Shown here: piece by piece, positions 1 through 5,059 of the stretch
How positions within the stretch are numbered: position 1 is the stretch's first letter
Layout: each line of letters begins with the position of its first letter
From: Candidatus Peregrinibacteria bacterium
Lineage (GTDB): Bacteria; Patescibacteriota; Gracilibacteria; UBA1369
Length of the DNA: 5,116 bases
Reading direction: 5' to 3'
Assembly: GCA_020849575.1 (NCBI GenBank)
Contig: JADLFY010000001.1
Span: 1-5,116 of the forward strand
The notes under the pieces: model-generated
The model's input: the letters and a program-made list of their open reading frames with translations, nothing else
Database searches by the model: none
Told to the model about the DNA's origin: nothing
Translations under genes and position numbers: made by a program

Positions 1-939
1 GCCGGACTTGATCCGAAATTTGATGAAAAGAAATTGGATAATTATGCCAAATTTGTAAATAAAATCTGGAATGCCGCCAAGCTGGTAGCCTTTAAGGGTG
101 AGGGAGATTATGCTTTACCATTAGCGGATTTGACGGATTTAAAATTATCAAGCTCAGCCTGGATTTTGGGATATCTGGATCAGGTACAGACAGAATATCG
201 GAAACGTCTGGATAATTATGAAATCAGTAATGCTTTTGAGGTTATTTATCATTTTAGCTGGGATATTTTCTGTTCCTGGTATCTGGAAATTGCCAAAATA
301 GAATTGGAGGCGGCCAGTGAGCATACAGCAGAAATCAAGGCGGTAATGTTTGCCGCTTTCGCTGAAGTATTGAAAATGCTGCATGCTTTCATGCCTTTTA
401 TGACTGAAGAAATCTGGCTGGGCATGGAAAAAATGGGTAAGGAAAATTTGTTGGCGGAACAGGGCTTTGGAGATTTTTCGGCTTATGCCGGCGGAGTTGC
501 TGCCAGTTCAGAATCCCTTCTGGCCATGCAAAAACTGATTGACATGGTAACTGTAGCGAGAGAAGTTCGTCGGGTTTTGGAAAAACCTTTTGCTGAAAAA
601 TTAACTGTGGATTTTGATGGAGCTATTGATGCTCATTTCCCTAAATTAATTGAAAAAATGGTTAATGCTGATTTGGGTGAAGTAAAAGAAGGAATTTTTA
701 AACCATCACCAAGTACCATGGTCAGAGTTGCTGCCAATGCTGAAGAAAAAGCCAGGTTTAAGGAAAATCTGGAAAAAACCCTGGCCAAAAAACAGCAAGA
801 AATGGCTGTTTTGGAAAAAATCCTGACTCCGGGATTCAAAGCCAAGGCTGATCCCGATCTGGTAGCTGAAAGAGAAGGGCAAATGGCCCAGGTACAATAT
901 GAAGTAAAAGCGCTTAAAGAAGATTTACAGGCGAATTAA
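1..939 (+). CDS. valS: Valyl-tRNA synthetase, C-terminal part (5' end outside window)
   Basis: The frame is open from base 1, so this is the last 312 residues of a longer gene. ValRS is a cytoplasmic class I synthetase that charges tRNA-Val with valine. The catalytic Rossmann core and KMSKS loop lie upstream of the window. Visible here is the helical anticodon-binding domain, beginning with the family-typical FVNKIWNAAKLV (fragment residues 18-29, compare ANKLWNASRFV in relatives) and containing HAFMPFMTEEIW (about 128-139, compare HPFMPFITEEIW). The last 65 or so residues are a charged Lys/Glu/Gln-rich coiled coil with LTPGFKAKADPDLVAERE, matching the ValRS C-terminal tRNA-binding arm, whose usual form is LxNExFVxKAPxxVVxxER. 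The TTG at 34 is internal, not a start. The TAA stop at 937-939 overlaps the stop of the convergent RNB gene. Identification is firm; only the 5' part is missing. Confidence 0.95.
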   Translation, partial: AGLDPKFDEKKLDNYAKFVNKIWNAAKLVAFKGEGDYALPLADLTDLKLSSSAWILGYLDQVQTEYRKRLDNYEISNAFEVIYHFSWDIFCSWYLEIAKIELEAASEHTAEIKAVMFAAFAEVLKMLHAFMPFMTEEIWLGMEKMGKENLLAEQGFGDFSAYAGGVAASSESLLAMQKLIDMVTVAREVRRVLEKPFAEKLTVDFDGAIDAHFPKLIEKMVNADLGEVKEGIFKPSPSTMVRVAANAEEKARFKENLEKTLAKKQQEMAVLEKILTPGFKAKADPDLVAEREGQMAQVQYEVKALKEDLQAN

Positions 940-2624
940 CTGGATTGACTCTTCAGGTAGGCCAGCATTTTTTCGGCGGCGGCGGATTTGGCTAATTTGG
1001 TATTCGGGCCATAACCAGTGACAGTTTTTTCTGATGTTAATCGGCAATAACAGGTGATGGGCATGACGCCGCCGCCCCAGATTTCATAATGGAAAATGGG
1101 AATTGATAAATTATGCTGGCGACAATAATCAATTAATTGTCCGGCTGGAGTGGGTTTGGAAAGGACGGGAATTTCATTTTCGGATTGGGGTTTATCCAAA
1201 AAAGTTTTTTCCTGCACTATTTGACCAAGTTTTTTGTGAAGACGACGGGCGGCTTCACTTTTGACGGTTGCTTTATCGCTTTTGGCTGAGAAACTTTCAG
1301 TATAGCGTTTACCTTGAAAACGGGCGGAGGCCGTGCAGGTTAATTCGATATTAATGCCAGGTTTGGCTTGTAATTCAAAAGTGATATTGCCGATGCGATA
1401 CTCTCTCTGAAAGGCAAAAAGTTCATCCAATTCACCGTTGGGTGGTTTTTGGCCAGGCTGATGAATTGAGGTAGGAACCGAAGAATGACGATAATTATGA
1501 AAGGAATGTTTACCACTTTTAATGGAACGAAGAGTTTGAAGACGACGTAGCCGGGCATTTAAATATTCGCAGATTTGAACGATTTCTTCTCGGCTATAAG
1601 GTGATTTTGTATCGTCGATCAGGGCTTTGGCAATGCGATGATTGACCAGATCAGCATAACGACGAATCGGTGAAGTAAAATGCAGATAAGCATCGACGCC
1701 AAGACCGAAATGCTCCCCTGTTTCCGGCTGGTAGAGAGCGCCACAAAGATATTTATTATAAATGAAGCGCAGATTATCCATTAAAGCCAGATAATCGCTA
1801 TTGCGTTCGACTTCCTCAATGATTTGACGACGGGTAGGTGTATGCGAATCGACAGCCATATGTACACGGAAAGGAGCAGCCTGCTCGTATTCCTGAAAGA
1901 ATTTAGCGACGGAAGTATTGGCCAGAATCATAAACTCCTGAACAATTTGATTGGCGGCTGAGACACTTCCCTGCCTGATCATCCCTTCTTCATCAGTAGT
2001 AAAGCCCGGACGCAAACTTTGCATACCGATACTACCCTGAGACCAGCGGCGAGTCGCTAAATGTTTGGCAAATTCCAGATAAGTATTCATTGGTAAACCC
2101 GGATCTCCCACAATTTTGGCTCCCTGATAATCGCTGTGAGCCATACGACTGGAAGAGCGTAAACAGGATTTAGCCAAAGCAATTTTTTGAATCTCACACT
2201 GCTCATTTAACCAAACCCTGACTGTAATGGTGGGACGCAATTGGGCTTCGTGCAGACTTAGACGATATTCAGAAAGAACTTTAGGCAGCATGGGAATAAT
2301 AACTTTTTTACCTTTAAAATCACCAAAATATTGGGAAGCAACCCTGTCCAAAGCCATTTGGTCAATATATGAATCTTTGGAAATCAGACTGTCAACATCG
2401 CTGATGGTGATTTCGGCGATCCAACCATTGACTGTTTTTCGGAGGTGGATGGCATCGTCCAGATCAGGTGAAGAAATATCATCAACAGTAAAACCGCTGA
2501 CTTCTTCGCGATGCTCGAAAAGTTCATCGGTAAATTGCAGTTTTTTGGCTATCTGCTCTATTTCCCGAGGAAATTTATTGGATGGCAGCTCTACTAAATT
2601 TGGCGTAATGATTTTTAAACTCAT
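936..2624 (-). CDS. RNase II/R-family (RNB) exoribonuclease with two C-terminal dsRNA-binding domains
   Basis: A 562-residue protein predicted to degrade RNA 3' to 5' in the cytoplasm. The RNB catalytic domain spans about residues 44-335. The four metal-binding aspartates are D48, D54, D56 and D57 (DDISSPDLDDA), with the same spacing as D201/D207/D209/D210 of E. coli RNase II. Other family blocks are IPMLPKVLSEYRLSL (110-124), IVQEFMILAN (227-236) and HFTSPIRRYADLVNHR (315-330). Only about 43 residues precede the domain, so there are no cold-shock domains, and no S1 domain follows. Instead, residues about 397-470 and 492-558 each fit the dsRBD pattern (helix, three strands, Lys-rich helix). 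The second is clearer: AGQLIDYCRQHNL, then TGYGPNTKLAKSAAAEKML. The ATG at 2622-2624 is the only sensible start, because an in-frame stop lies just upstream. No clear Shine-Dalgarno is present. Family call is firm; dsRBD1 is less certain than dsRBD2; the in vivo substrate is unknown. Confidence 0.93.
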   Translation of the reverse strand: MSLKIITPNLVELPSNKFPREIEQIAKKLQFTDELFEHREEVSGFTVDDISSPDLDDAIHLRKTVNGWIAEITISDVDSLISKDSYIDQMALDRVASQYFGDFKGKKVIIPMLPKVLSEYRLSLHEAQLRPTITVRVWLNEQCEIQKIALAKSCLRSSSRMAHSDYQGAKIVGDPGLPMNTYLEFAKHLATRRWSQGSIGMQSLRPGFTTDEEGMIRQGSVSAANQIVQEFMILANTSVAKFFQEYEQAAPFRVHMAVDSHTPTRRQIIEEVERNSDYLALMDNLRFIYNKYLCGALYQPETGEHFGLGVDAYLHFTSPIRRYADLVNHRIAKALIDDTKSPYSREEIVQICEYLNARLRRLQTLRSIKSGKHSFHNYRHSSVPTSIHQPGQKPPNGELDELFAFQREYRIGNITFELQAKPGINIELTCTASARFQGKRYTESFSAKSDKATVKSEAARRLHKKLGQIVQEKTFLDKPQSENEIPVLSKPTPAGQLIDYCRQHNLSIPIFHYEIWGGGVMPITCYCRLTSEKTVTGYGPNTKLAKSAAAEKMLAYLKSQSS

Positions 2625-2644
2625 GACACAAGGTTTTTGCCTAA

Positions 2645-2672
2645 ATCAAATCACACACTCAATAAATGTCAA
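2645..2672 (-). promoter_or_regulatory. Predicted sigma-70-type promoter of the RNB gene
   Basis: On the minus strand a perfect -35 TTGACA (2672-2667) is followed by a 16-bp spacer and the -10-like TTTGAT (2650-2645, four of six consensus bases). A TG one base before the hexamer gives an extended -10. Transcription would start near 2638, leaving a leader of about 14 nt before the ATG at 2624. The -35 follows directly on the T-tract of the terminator, so the gene appears insulated from upstream minus-strand transcription. Confidence 0.55.
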
Positions 2673-2673
2673 A

Positions 2674-2701
2674 TACAAAAACTCCCCACCGGAGTGGGGA
2701 G
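2674..2701 (-). terminator. Rho-independent terminator, minus strand, UCCG tetraloop
   Basis: CTCCCCAC (2682-2689) and GTGGGGAG (2694-2701) form a perfect 8-bp GC-rich stem. On the minus strand the loop is UCCG closed by C-G, a member of the stable UNCG tetraloops, and the stem is followed by TTTTTGTATTT. On the plus strand the loop is CGGA and no T-tract follows, so the terminator acts on minus-strand RNA. It cannot serve the RNB gene, which begins downstream of it. It therefore implies a minus-strand transcript ending here with no protein gene in it. Confidence 0.85.
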
Positions 2702-3172
2702 CCAAATCTCTGTGCTAATGGGCCCTCAAAAGTTATAGGTAGTGAGAACTCTAGCTTTTTGTTTTTGTTTTTAGAGATTTGTGGATTGACCTATCCTAAC
2801 CTTTGCCTAGGTTTCGGCTGTTTTTTCCAGACCTGCCACGGTCCACCCGCTGGCCAGTGAAGGCCAGTAGAGTAAGTAGAAGCCACTAGGGCTAAAGTAC
2901 CACTCCGGATAACTTTGAACGGATACAAACGCGGTCGTTTGTAAGTATCCATCACCCAGCAAAGACAGAGAGAAGTCAAAATGTTCTAGGGCGTCGGTCT
3001 CCAACCAGGGGCGATTTGATTTTTGGCCCGCGTGGTTTATTGATAGAGGCAACCATTTTGACTCCCGATCTTTCTTTACAAGCTGTCTCCTTTGGATTGC
3101 TCCGCCGGAGTCAGGGTCTAATTCTTAATGTAAAGGATCTGTGTTTGTTTTGATTTCTATTTTTGAAGAAAT
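2682..3172 (-). ncRNA. Candidate independently transcribed structured RNA, family not recognised
   Basis: About 490 nt lie between a promoter-like element and a strong terminator. Minus-strand pairing is extensive. GGGAGUCAAAAUG (3066-3054) pairs with CAUUUUGACUUCU (2983-2971) over 13 bp, two of them G-U, which would be A-C mismatches on the plus strand. Inside it, AACCA/UGGUU (3037-3033 with 3007-3003) and GGGC/GCCC enclose an A-rich loop. Further helices are GGAUAC-AAACG (2950-2945, 2931-2927 region) extended by CUUUG/CAAAG (2964-2960 with 2917-2913), CUGGCC/GGCCAG near 2849-2866, and AAAUCUCU/AGAGAUUU (2780-2773 with 2711-2704) next to the terminator. AUUaGACC (3122-3115) can pair with GGUCAAU (2791-2785) to close the 3123-2785 part. 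I found no tmRNA, RNase P, SRP, 6S, intron or T-box signature. The existence of an RNA gene is moderately supported; its class and exact ends are unknown. Confidence 0.5.
2755..2768. repeat. 14-nt direct repeat, copy 1
   Basis: CTTTTTGTTTTTGT here recurs exactly at 3513-3526. On the minus strand it reads ACAAAAACAAAAAG and forms the loop of a hairpin (CTCTA/TAGAG), as expected of an unpaired A-rich linker in a structured RNA. Confidence 0.7.
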
Positions 3173-3174
3173 CA
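3151..3174. repeat. Perfect 8-bp inverted repeat
   Basis: TGATTTCT (3151-3158) and AGAAATCA (3167-3174) are perfect complements around an 8-nt loop. On neither strand is the hairpin followed by a T-tract, so it is not an evident terminator. It overlaps the right copy-edge of the tandem ATCATAAC repeat. Confidence 0.7.
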
Positions 3175-3186
3175 TAACATCATAAC
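3171..3186. repeat. Tandem direct repeat, two copies of ATCATAAC
   Basis: ATCATAAC occurs twice head to tail (3171-3178 and 3179-3186). Read on the minus strand each copy carries TATGAT, so the repeat duplicates a possible -10 element. Confidence 0.8.
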
Positions 3187-3206
3187 AGATAGAATTTTTT
3201 AATCAA
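3179..3206 (-). promoter_or_regulatory. Promoter-like element for the minus-strand RNA
   Basis: On the minus strand TTGATT (3206-3201) is separated by 16 bp from TATGAT (3184-3179), a five-of-six match to the -10 consensus. A second TATGAT lies at 3176-3171 because this site is part of an exact tandem repeat. Start of transcription would be near 3172. This is a consensus match only. An 8-bp hairpin overlaps the second copy, so the element may itself lie inside a longer RNA. Confidence 0.35.
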
Positions 3207-3261
3207 GGAATGGCTATAGACACGGACTAATCTGTATTGCAAAATATACTTTGAAAGGACT

Positions 3262-3290
3262 TTGACAAATAGTCAAATACGTCGAATAAC
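3262..3290 (+). promoter_or_regulatory. Weak promoter-like element, plus strand
   Basis: A perfect TTGACA (3262-3267) is followed by 17 bp and AATAAC (3285-3290, four of six -10 bases). It would start a plus-strand RNA near 3297 and make the two structured halves divergent. However, the TTGACA sits within a 6-bp hairpin (TTTGAC 3261-3266 with GTCAAA 3272-3277), so it may simply be RNA structure. Confidence 0.25.
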
Positions 3291-3512
3291 CCGGGGTGAC
3301 GGGTTTTGCTTATTACTGTGGAGTTCGAGAAGTCGAATGGCTCAATACTTGGTTTTCTTCCCGACTTATTATTGTTGATTGAACGAGTGAGCCCCACGGG
3401 ACTCAGCAGAGATGCAATCTATTTATTAGTAGCGGCGGAAGAGATGATTAAGTGAGTGAGATTGGAGTTCGGCTTCCTAGAACTCCCAGTAACATTTTGA
3501 TTTTTGAAAGGT

Positions 3513-3526
3513 CTTTTTGTTTTTGT
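3513..3526. repeat. 14-nt direct repeat, copy 2
   Basis: Exact copy of the element at 2755-2768, here between two hairpins near the other end of the structured region. Low complexity makes chance recurrence possible, but its matched placement near both ends favours one RNA with similar linkers. Confidence 0.65.
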
Positions 3527-3558
3527 GCAGGTATCTAGACCTGCTGAGACGTTCTTTT

Positions 3559-3606
3559 GAAGCTGTTAGGAGAAAATAATTTTTGTTCTTCCTAAATCTG
3601 AGCTTC
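3559..3606. repeat. Long bulged inverted repeat (hairpin)
   Basis: GAAGCT (3559-3564) pairs with AGCTTC (3601-3606), and inside it TTAGGA plus GAA (3566-3574) pairs with TTC plus TCCTAA (3587-3595) around an AT-rich loop. If transcribed on the minus strand it would be the first helix after the promoter-like element at 3639-3612. There is no T-tract to make it a terminator. Confidence 0.6.
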
Positions 3607-3611
3607 ACGTC

Positions 3612-3639
3612 ATAGTATCAAATATTTTGATATGTGCAA
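3612..3639 (-). promoter_or_regulatory. Promoter-like element at the right end of the structured region
   Basis: On the minus strand TTGCAC (3639-3634) and TACTAT (3617-3612) are spaced by 16 bp, a modest match. The predicted start near 3605 falls at the edge of the hairpin ending at 3606, so a minus-strand RNA could run from here to the terminator at 2682. The -10 overlaps a palindrome at 3616-3632. Confidence 0.3.
3616..3632. repeat. Palindrome TATCAAA-TAT-TTTGATA
   Basis: A perfect 7-bp inverted repeat with a 3-bp centre, lying between the structured region and the next plus-strand gene. It overlaps a putative minus-strand -10 element, so a protein bound here could block that promoter. 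No regulator is identified. Confidence 0.55.
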
Positions 3640-3660
3640 ATTATGTCTGTATACATATCA
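3628..3660. repeat. Inverted repeat TGATATGT-N17-ACATATCA
   Basis: Perfect 8-bp arms at 3628-3635 and 3653-3660. It overlaps the preceding palindrome by five bases and covers the putative minus-strand -35. It is either an operator-like site or another hairpin of the leader. Confidence 0.5.
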
Positions 3661-3678
3661 TTGAAATGTATTTTGATT

Positions 3679-3707
3679 TTGATAAACTGTAAGTGATTCT
3701 TTATTAG
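3679..3707 (+). promoter_or_regulatory. Predicted promoter of the unknown gene at 3716
   Basis: TTGATA (3679-3684, five of six) and TATTAG (3702-3707, four of six) are spaced by 17 bp. Transcription would begin within a few bases of the ATG at 3716, giving an almost leaderless mRNA. An alternative pair, TTGAAA (3661-3666) with TAAACT (3683-3688), would give a leader of about 20 nt. Confidence 0.4.
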
Positions 3708-3715
3708 TTTAGACA

Positions 3716-4486
3716 ATGGAAAAGCCACAAAACGTCATTTTGACAGCAATAGATTCAATGCAGATTACTGATTTGTTAAAAAGACATATTGGCATAGAAA
3801 TTTTCGCCGTTAACCAGCAGAACGGTCATAGGGTTCAGCTTTTGCTAAATCGTGGCGAACTGGTCTGCAAGGATGGATTGAATATAAAAATATTTGACCA
3901 AAGATATAGAGATTATCTGTTGGAAACGGATTTGGAAGAGGCTGTTCGGAAAGTAAAACCAGTGGAGAGAGAAGCTATGGAAGTTTCACCAGCGGTATTA
4001 CCTGCAAAGTTACCTGAAACAAATAAGCAGAGACTCGGCTGGGCTTATTGGGCCGGGAAAGTACCATCTTTACCAGCGACACCTGTGGCCAGAGCAGCAG
4101 CAACAACCAAAAGAAAGCTGGTTGAAGTACTGGACACTAGAAAAATTGTTCTGGTCAAATGTGCATTGCCTGTCAGTATTCCTGGAATGGGGTTTAATGA
4201 TTTGGCAGAAACCTATCTGGATTTGATCTGGGAAACTAGGCGCCAGGAAAAAGAAAAGCAGGGGCCACAATTCACCGGGGTGATCAGAGTTATTTCGGAA
4301 ATAAGAAATTTCCCCAGACTGATAACAGAAGTTAAAAATAAACTGGAAGAAGAAAAAGAAGAAGCATTATATAGAATAACGGGTGATCAGAAAGGTTATA
4401 TGGTAGCAAAGCTGGAAGTGGAATTTGATTATTCTCCCCAGGAAACCGAAGATGAAGATATAGAATATGATGATATTCCCTATTAG
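3716..4486 (+). CDS. Protein of unknown function with an SSB-like acidic C-terminal tail
   Basis: A 256-residue soluble-looking protein with no signal peptide or membrane segment. I do not recognise its family. Four regions are visible. Residues 1-80 are a mixed hydrophobic/charged N-terminal domain. Residues about 81-135 are a Pro/Ala-rich probable linker. Residues about 136-235 form a second domain with alternating hydrophobic strands (KIVLVKCALPVSI) and a Lys/Glu-rich helix (VKNKLEEEKEEALYR). The last 16 or so residues are strongly acidic and finish EYDDIPY. That ending closely resembles the DDDIPF tip by which bacterial single-strand DNA-binding protein recruits partners, although the OB-fold signature of SSB is not apparent. 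The ATG at 3716 is the first start in the frame with a consistent promoter; no Shine-Dalgarno precedes it. Stop is TAG at 4484-4486. Coding status is likely from length, composition and lack of a competing frame; function is unknown. Confidence 0.8.
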   Translation: MEKPQNVILTAIDSMQITDLLKRHIGIEIFAVNQQNGHRVQLLLNRGELVCKDGLNIKIFDQRYRDYLLETDLEEAVRKVKPVEREAMEVSPAVLPAKLPETNKQRLGWAYWAGKVPSLPATPVARAAATTKRKLVEVLDTRKIVLVKCALPVSIPGMGFNDLAETYLDLIWETRRQEKEKQGPQFTGVIRVISEIRNFPRLITEVKNKLEEEKEEALYRITGDQKGYMVAKLEVEFDYSPQETEDEDIEYDDIPY

Positions 4487-4489
4487 GGT

Positions 4490-4517
4490 TTGTGTGAGAG
4501 CAGCTCTGGTTTATAAT
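4490..4517 (+). promoter_or_regulatory. Predicted promoter of the oxidoreductase gene, with a dyad in the spacer
   Basis: A perfect -10 TATAAT (4512-4517) lies 16 bp after TTGTGT (4490-4495, a weak -35). Start of transcription would be near 4524, giving a leader of about 20 nt before the ATG at 4544. The spacer contains the perfect dyad AGAGC-A-GCTCT (4497-4507), which could be an operator. Confidence 0.45.
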
Positions 4518-4543
4518 AAGATCAGAGTAATTTAAAGTGATAC

Positions 4544-5059
4544 ATGCAGAATGACTCCCCCTGGCTTAAGCAATTAAATGAATCAAGAGTAATTACCGAA
4601 CTGAATAGTGATTTGGAAACGGATGTTTGTGTGGTTGGAGGAGGTATTGCCGGGGCCAGTACGGCTTTTTTTCTGATGAAGAATACCAAAAAGAAAGTTA
4701 TTTTGATTGAAGCGGGGAAAATCGCGCATGGTGCCACCGGACACAATGCCGGCCAGGTGATTGCCCATATCGAAAGACCATTTGATGATATGGTCAAAGA
4801 ATTTGGTGAGAAAATGGTAATTAAAGCCTATGATCAGTTGTATGGAGCCTGGGATTTGCTGGATGAAATGATAGCCGAGGCCAAAATACAAACTCCTCTC
4901 TATAAAACCACTGGCACATGCGGATATACCAGTCTGGAGGAAATTGTTGAAACGATTAAGACAAATGCCATTGAATATCAAAGCGGTTTGAACAGGGAAA
5001 TGGTTTTTATTTCGGAGAAAACACCTTTTTTTGAAGAATTACAGAAAAAATATCTGTGA
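4544..5059 (+). CDS. FAD-dependent oxidoreductase (DAO/DadA type), N-terminal part ending at an in-frame TGA
   Basis: The 171 residues before the TGA are the FAD-binding start of a D-amino-acid-oxidase/DadA-like flavoenzyme, a family that oxidises amines or amino acids. The beta-alpha-beta dinucleotide fold is clear: VCVVGGGIAGAS carries GxGxxG (G32, G34, G37), and VILIEAG supplies E56, expected to bind the FAD ribose. GATGHNAGQV (63-72) corresponds to the conserved GASGRNGG-type segment, with His in place of the usual Arg. Full-length relatives are well over twice this long, so the reading frame is incomplete. The frame continues past the TGA at 5057-5059 without another stop to the window edge. 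The ATG at 4544 fits the promoter; no Shine-Dalgarno is evident. The specific substrate cannot be told from this part. Flavoenzyme call is firm; whether the gene is functional is open. Confidence 0.85.
   Translation: MQNDSPWLKQLNESRVITELNSDLETDVCVVGGGIAGASTAFFLMKNTKKKVILIEAGKIAHGATGHNAGQVIAHIERPFDDMVKEFGEKMVIKAYDQLYGAWDLLDEMIAEAKIQTPLYKTTGTCGYTSLEEIVETIKTNAIEYQSGLNREMVFISEKTPFFEELQKKYL

Larger units (their letters stand above)
3285..3606. ncRNA. Second structured non-coding segment, strand unresolved
   Basis: No open frame of note occurs here, but hairpins follow each other closely: AACCCG/CGGGTT (3287-3292 with 3300-3305), TTCGA/TCGAA near 3323-3336, GGCTCA/TGAGCC closing a long loop to about 3392, GGAGTTC/GAACTCC (3464-3470 with 3480-3486), GCAGGT/ACCTGC (3527-3532 with 3539-3544), and a long bulged stem GAAGCT-TTAGGA-GAA closing at 3606. 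The strand evidence conflicts. CTGTGG/CCACGG uses a G-U pair on the plus strand, whereas GAGUCC/GGGCUC uses one on the minus strand; the two are mutually exclusive. Unpaired stretches are A-rich on the minus strand. It may be the 5' portion of one minus-strand RNA of about 900 nt or a separate RNA. Confidence 0.35.

Noticed and set aside
2227..2718. Plus-strand 163-codon open frame
   Set aside because: It lies opposite the well-supported RNB gene and its peptide is Ser/Arg-rich without family features; a shadow frame.
2820..2850. Minus-strand GUGGCAGGUCUGGAA resembling the SRP RNA helix 8 (CAGGUCCGGAAGG)
   Set aside because: The bases after GGAA cannot pair to close the tetraloop as SRP requires, and the surrounding pairing does not form an SRP rod.
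2807..3124. Minus-strand open frame of 105 codons inside the structured region (contains LLGDGYL, faintly like a LAGLIDADG segment)
   Set aside because: It has no ATG, only a TTG part-way in, no ribosome site, and its bases are tied up in stems with G-U pairs. The rest of the peptide does not resemble a homing endonuclease. It reads like translated RNA-gene sequence, though a search of the peptide would settle it.
2785..3124. tmRNA or RNase P RNA
   Set aside because: The size would fit, but no tRNA-like ends, tag frame, GAAAGUC-type P4 strand or matching ACAGAA-type strand could be found on either strand.
3323..3345. GTTCGA suggesting a tRNA T-loop
   Set aside because: It belongs to a TTCGA/TCGAA hairpin, and no acceptor, D or anticodon arm can be drawn around it.
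3464..3506. Plus-strand terminator at GGAGTTC/GAACTCC
   Set aside because: The 9-nt loop is large and the stem is followed by CAGTAACATTTTG rather than a direct T-tract.
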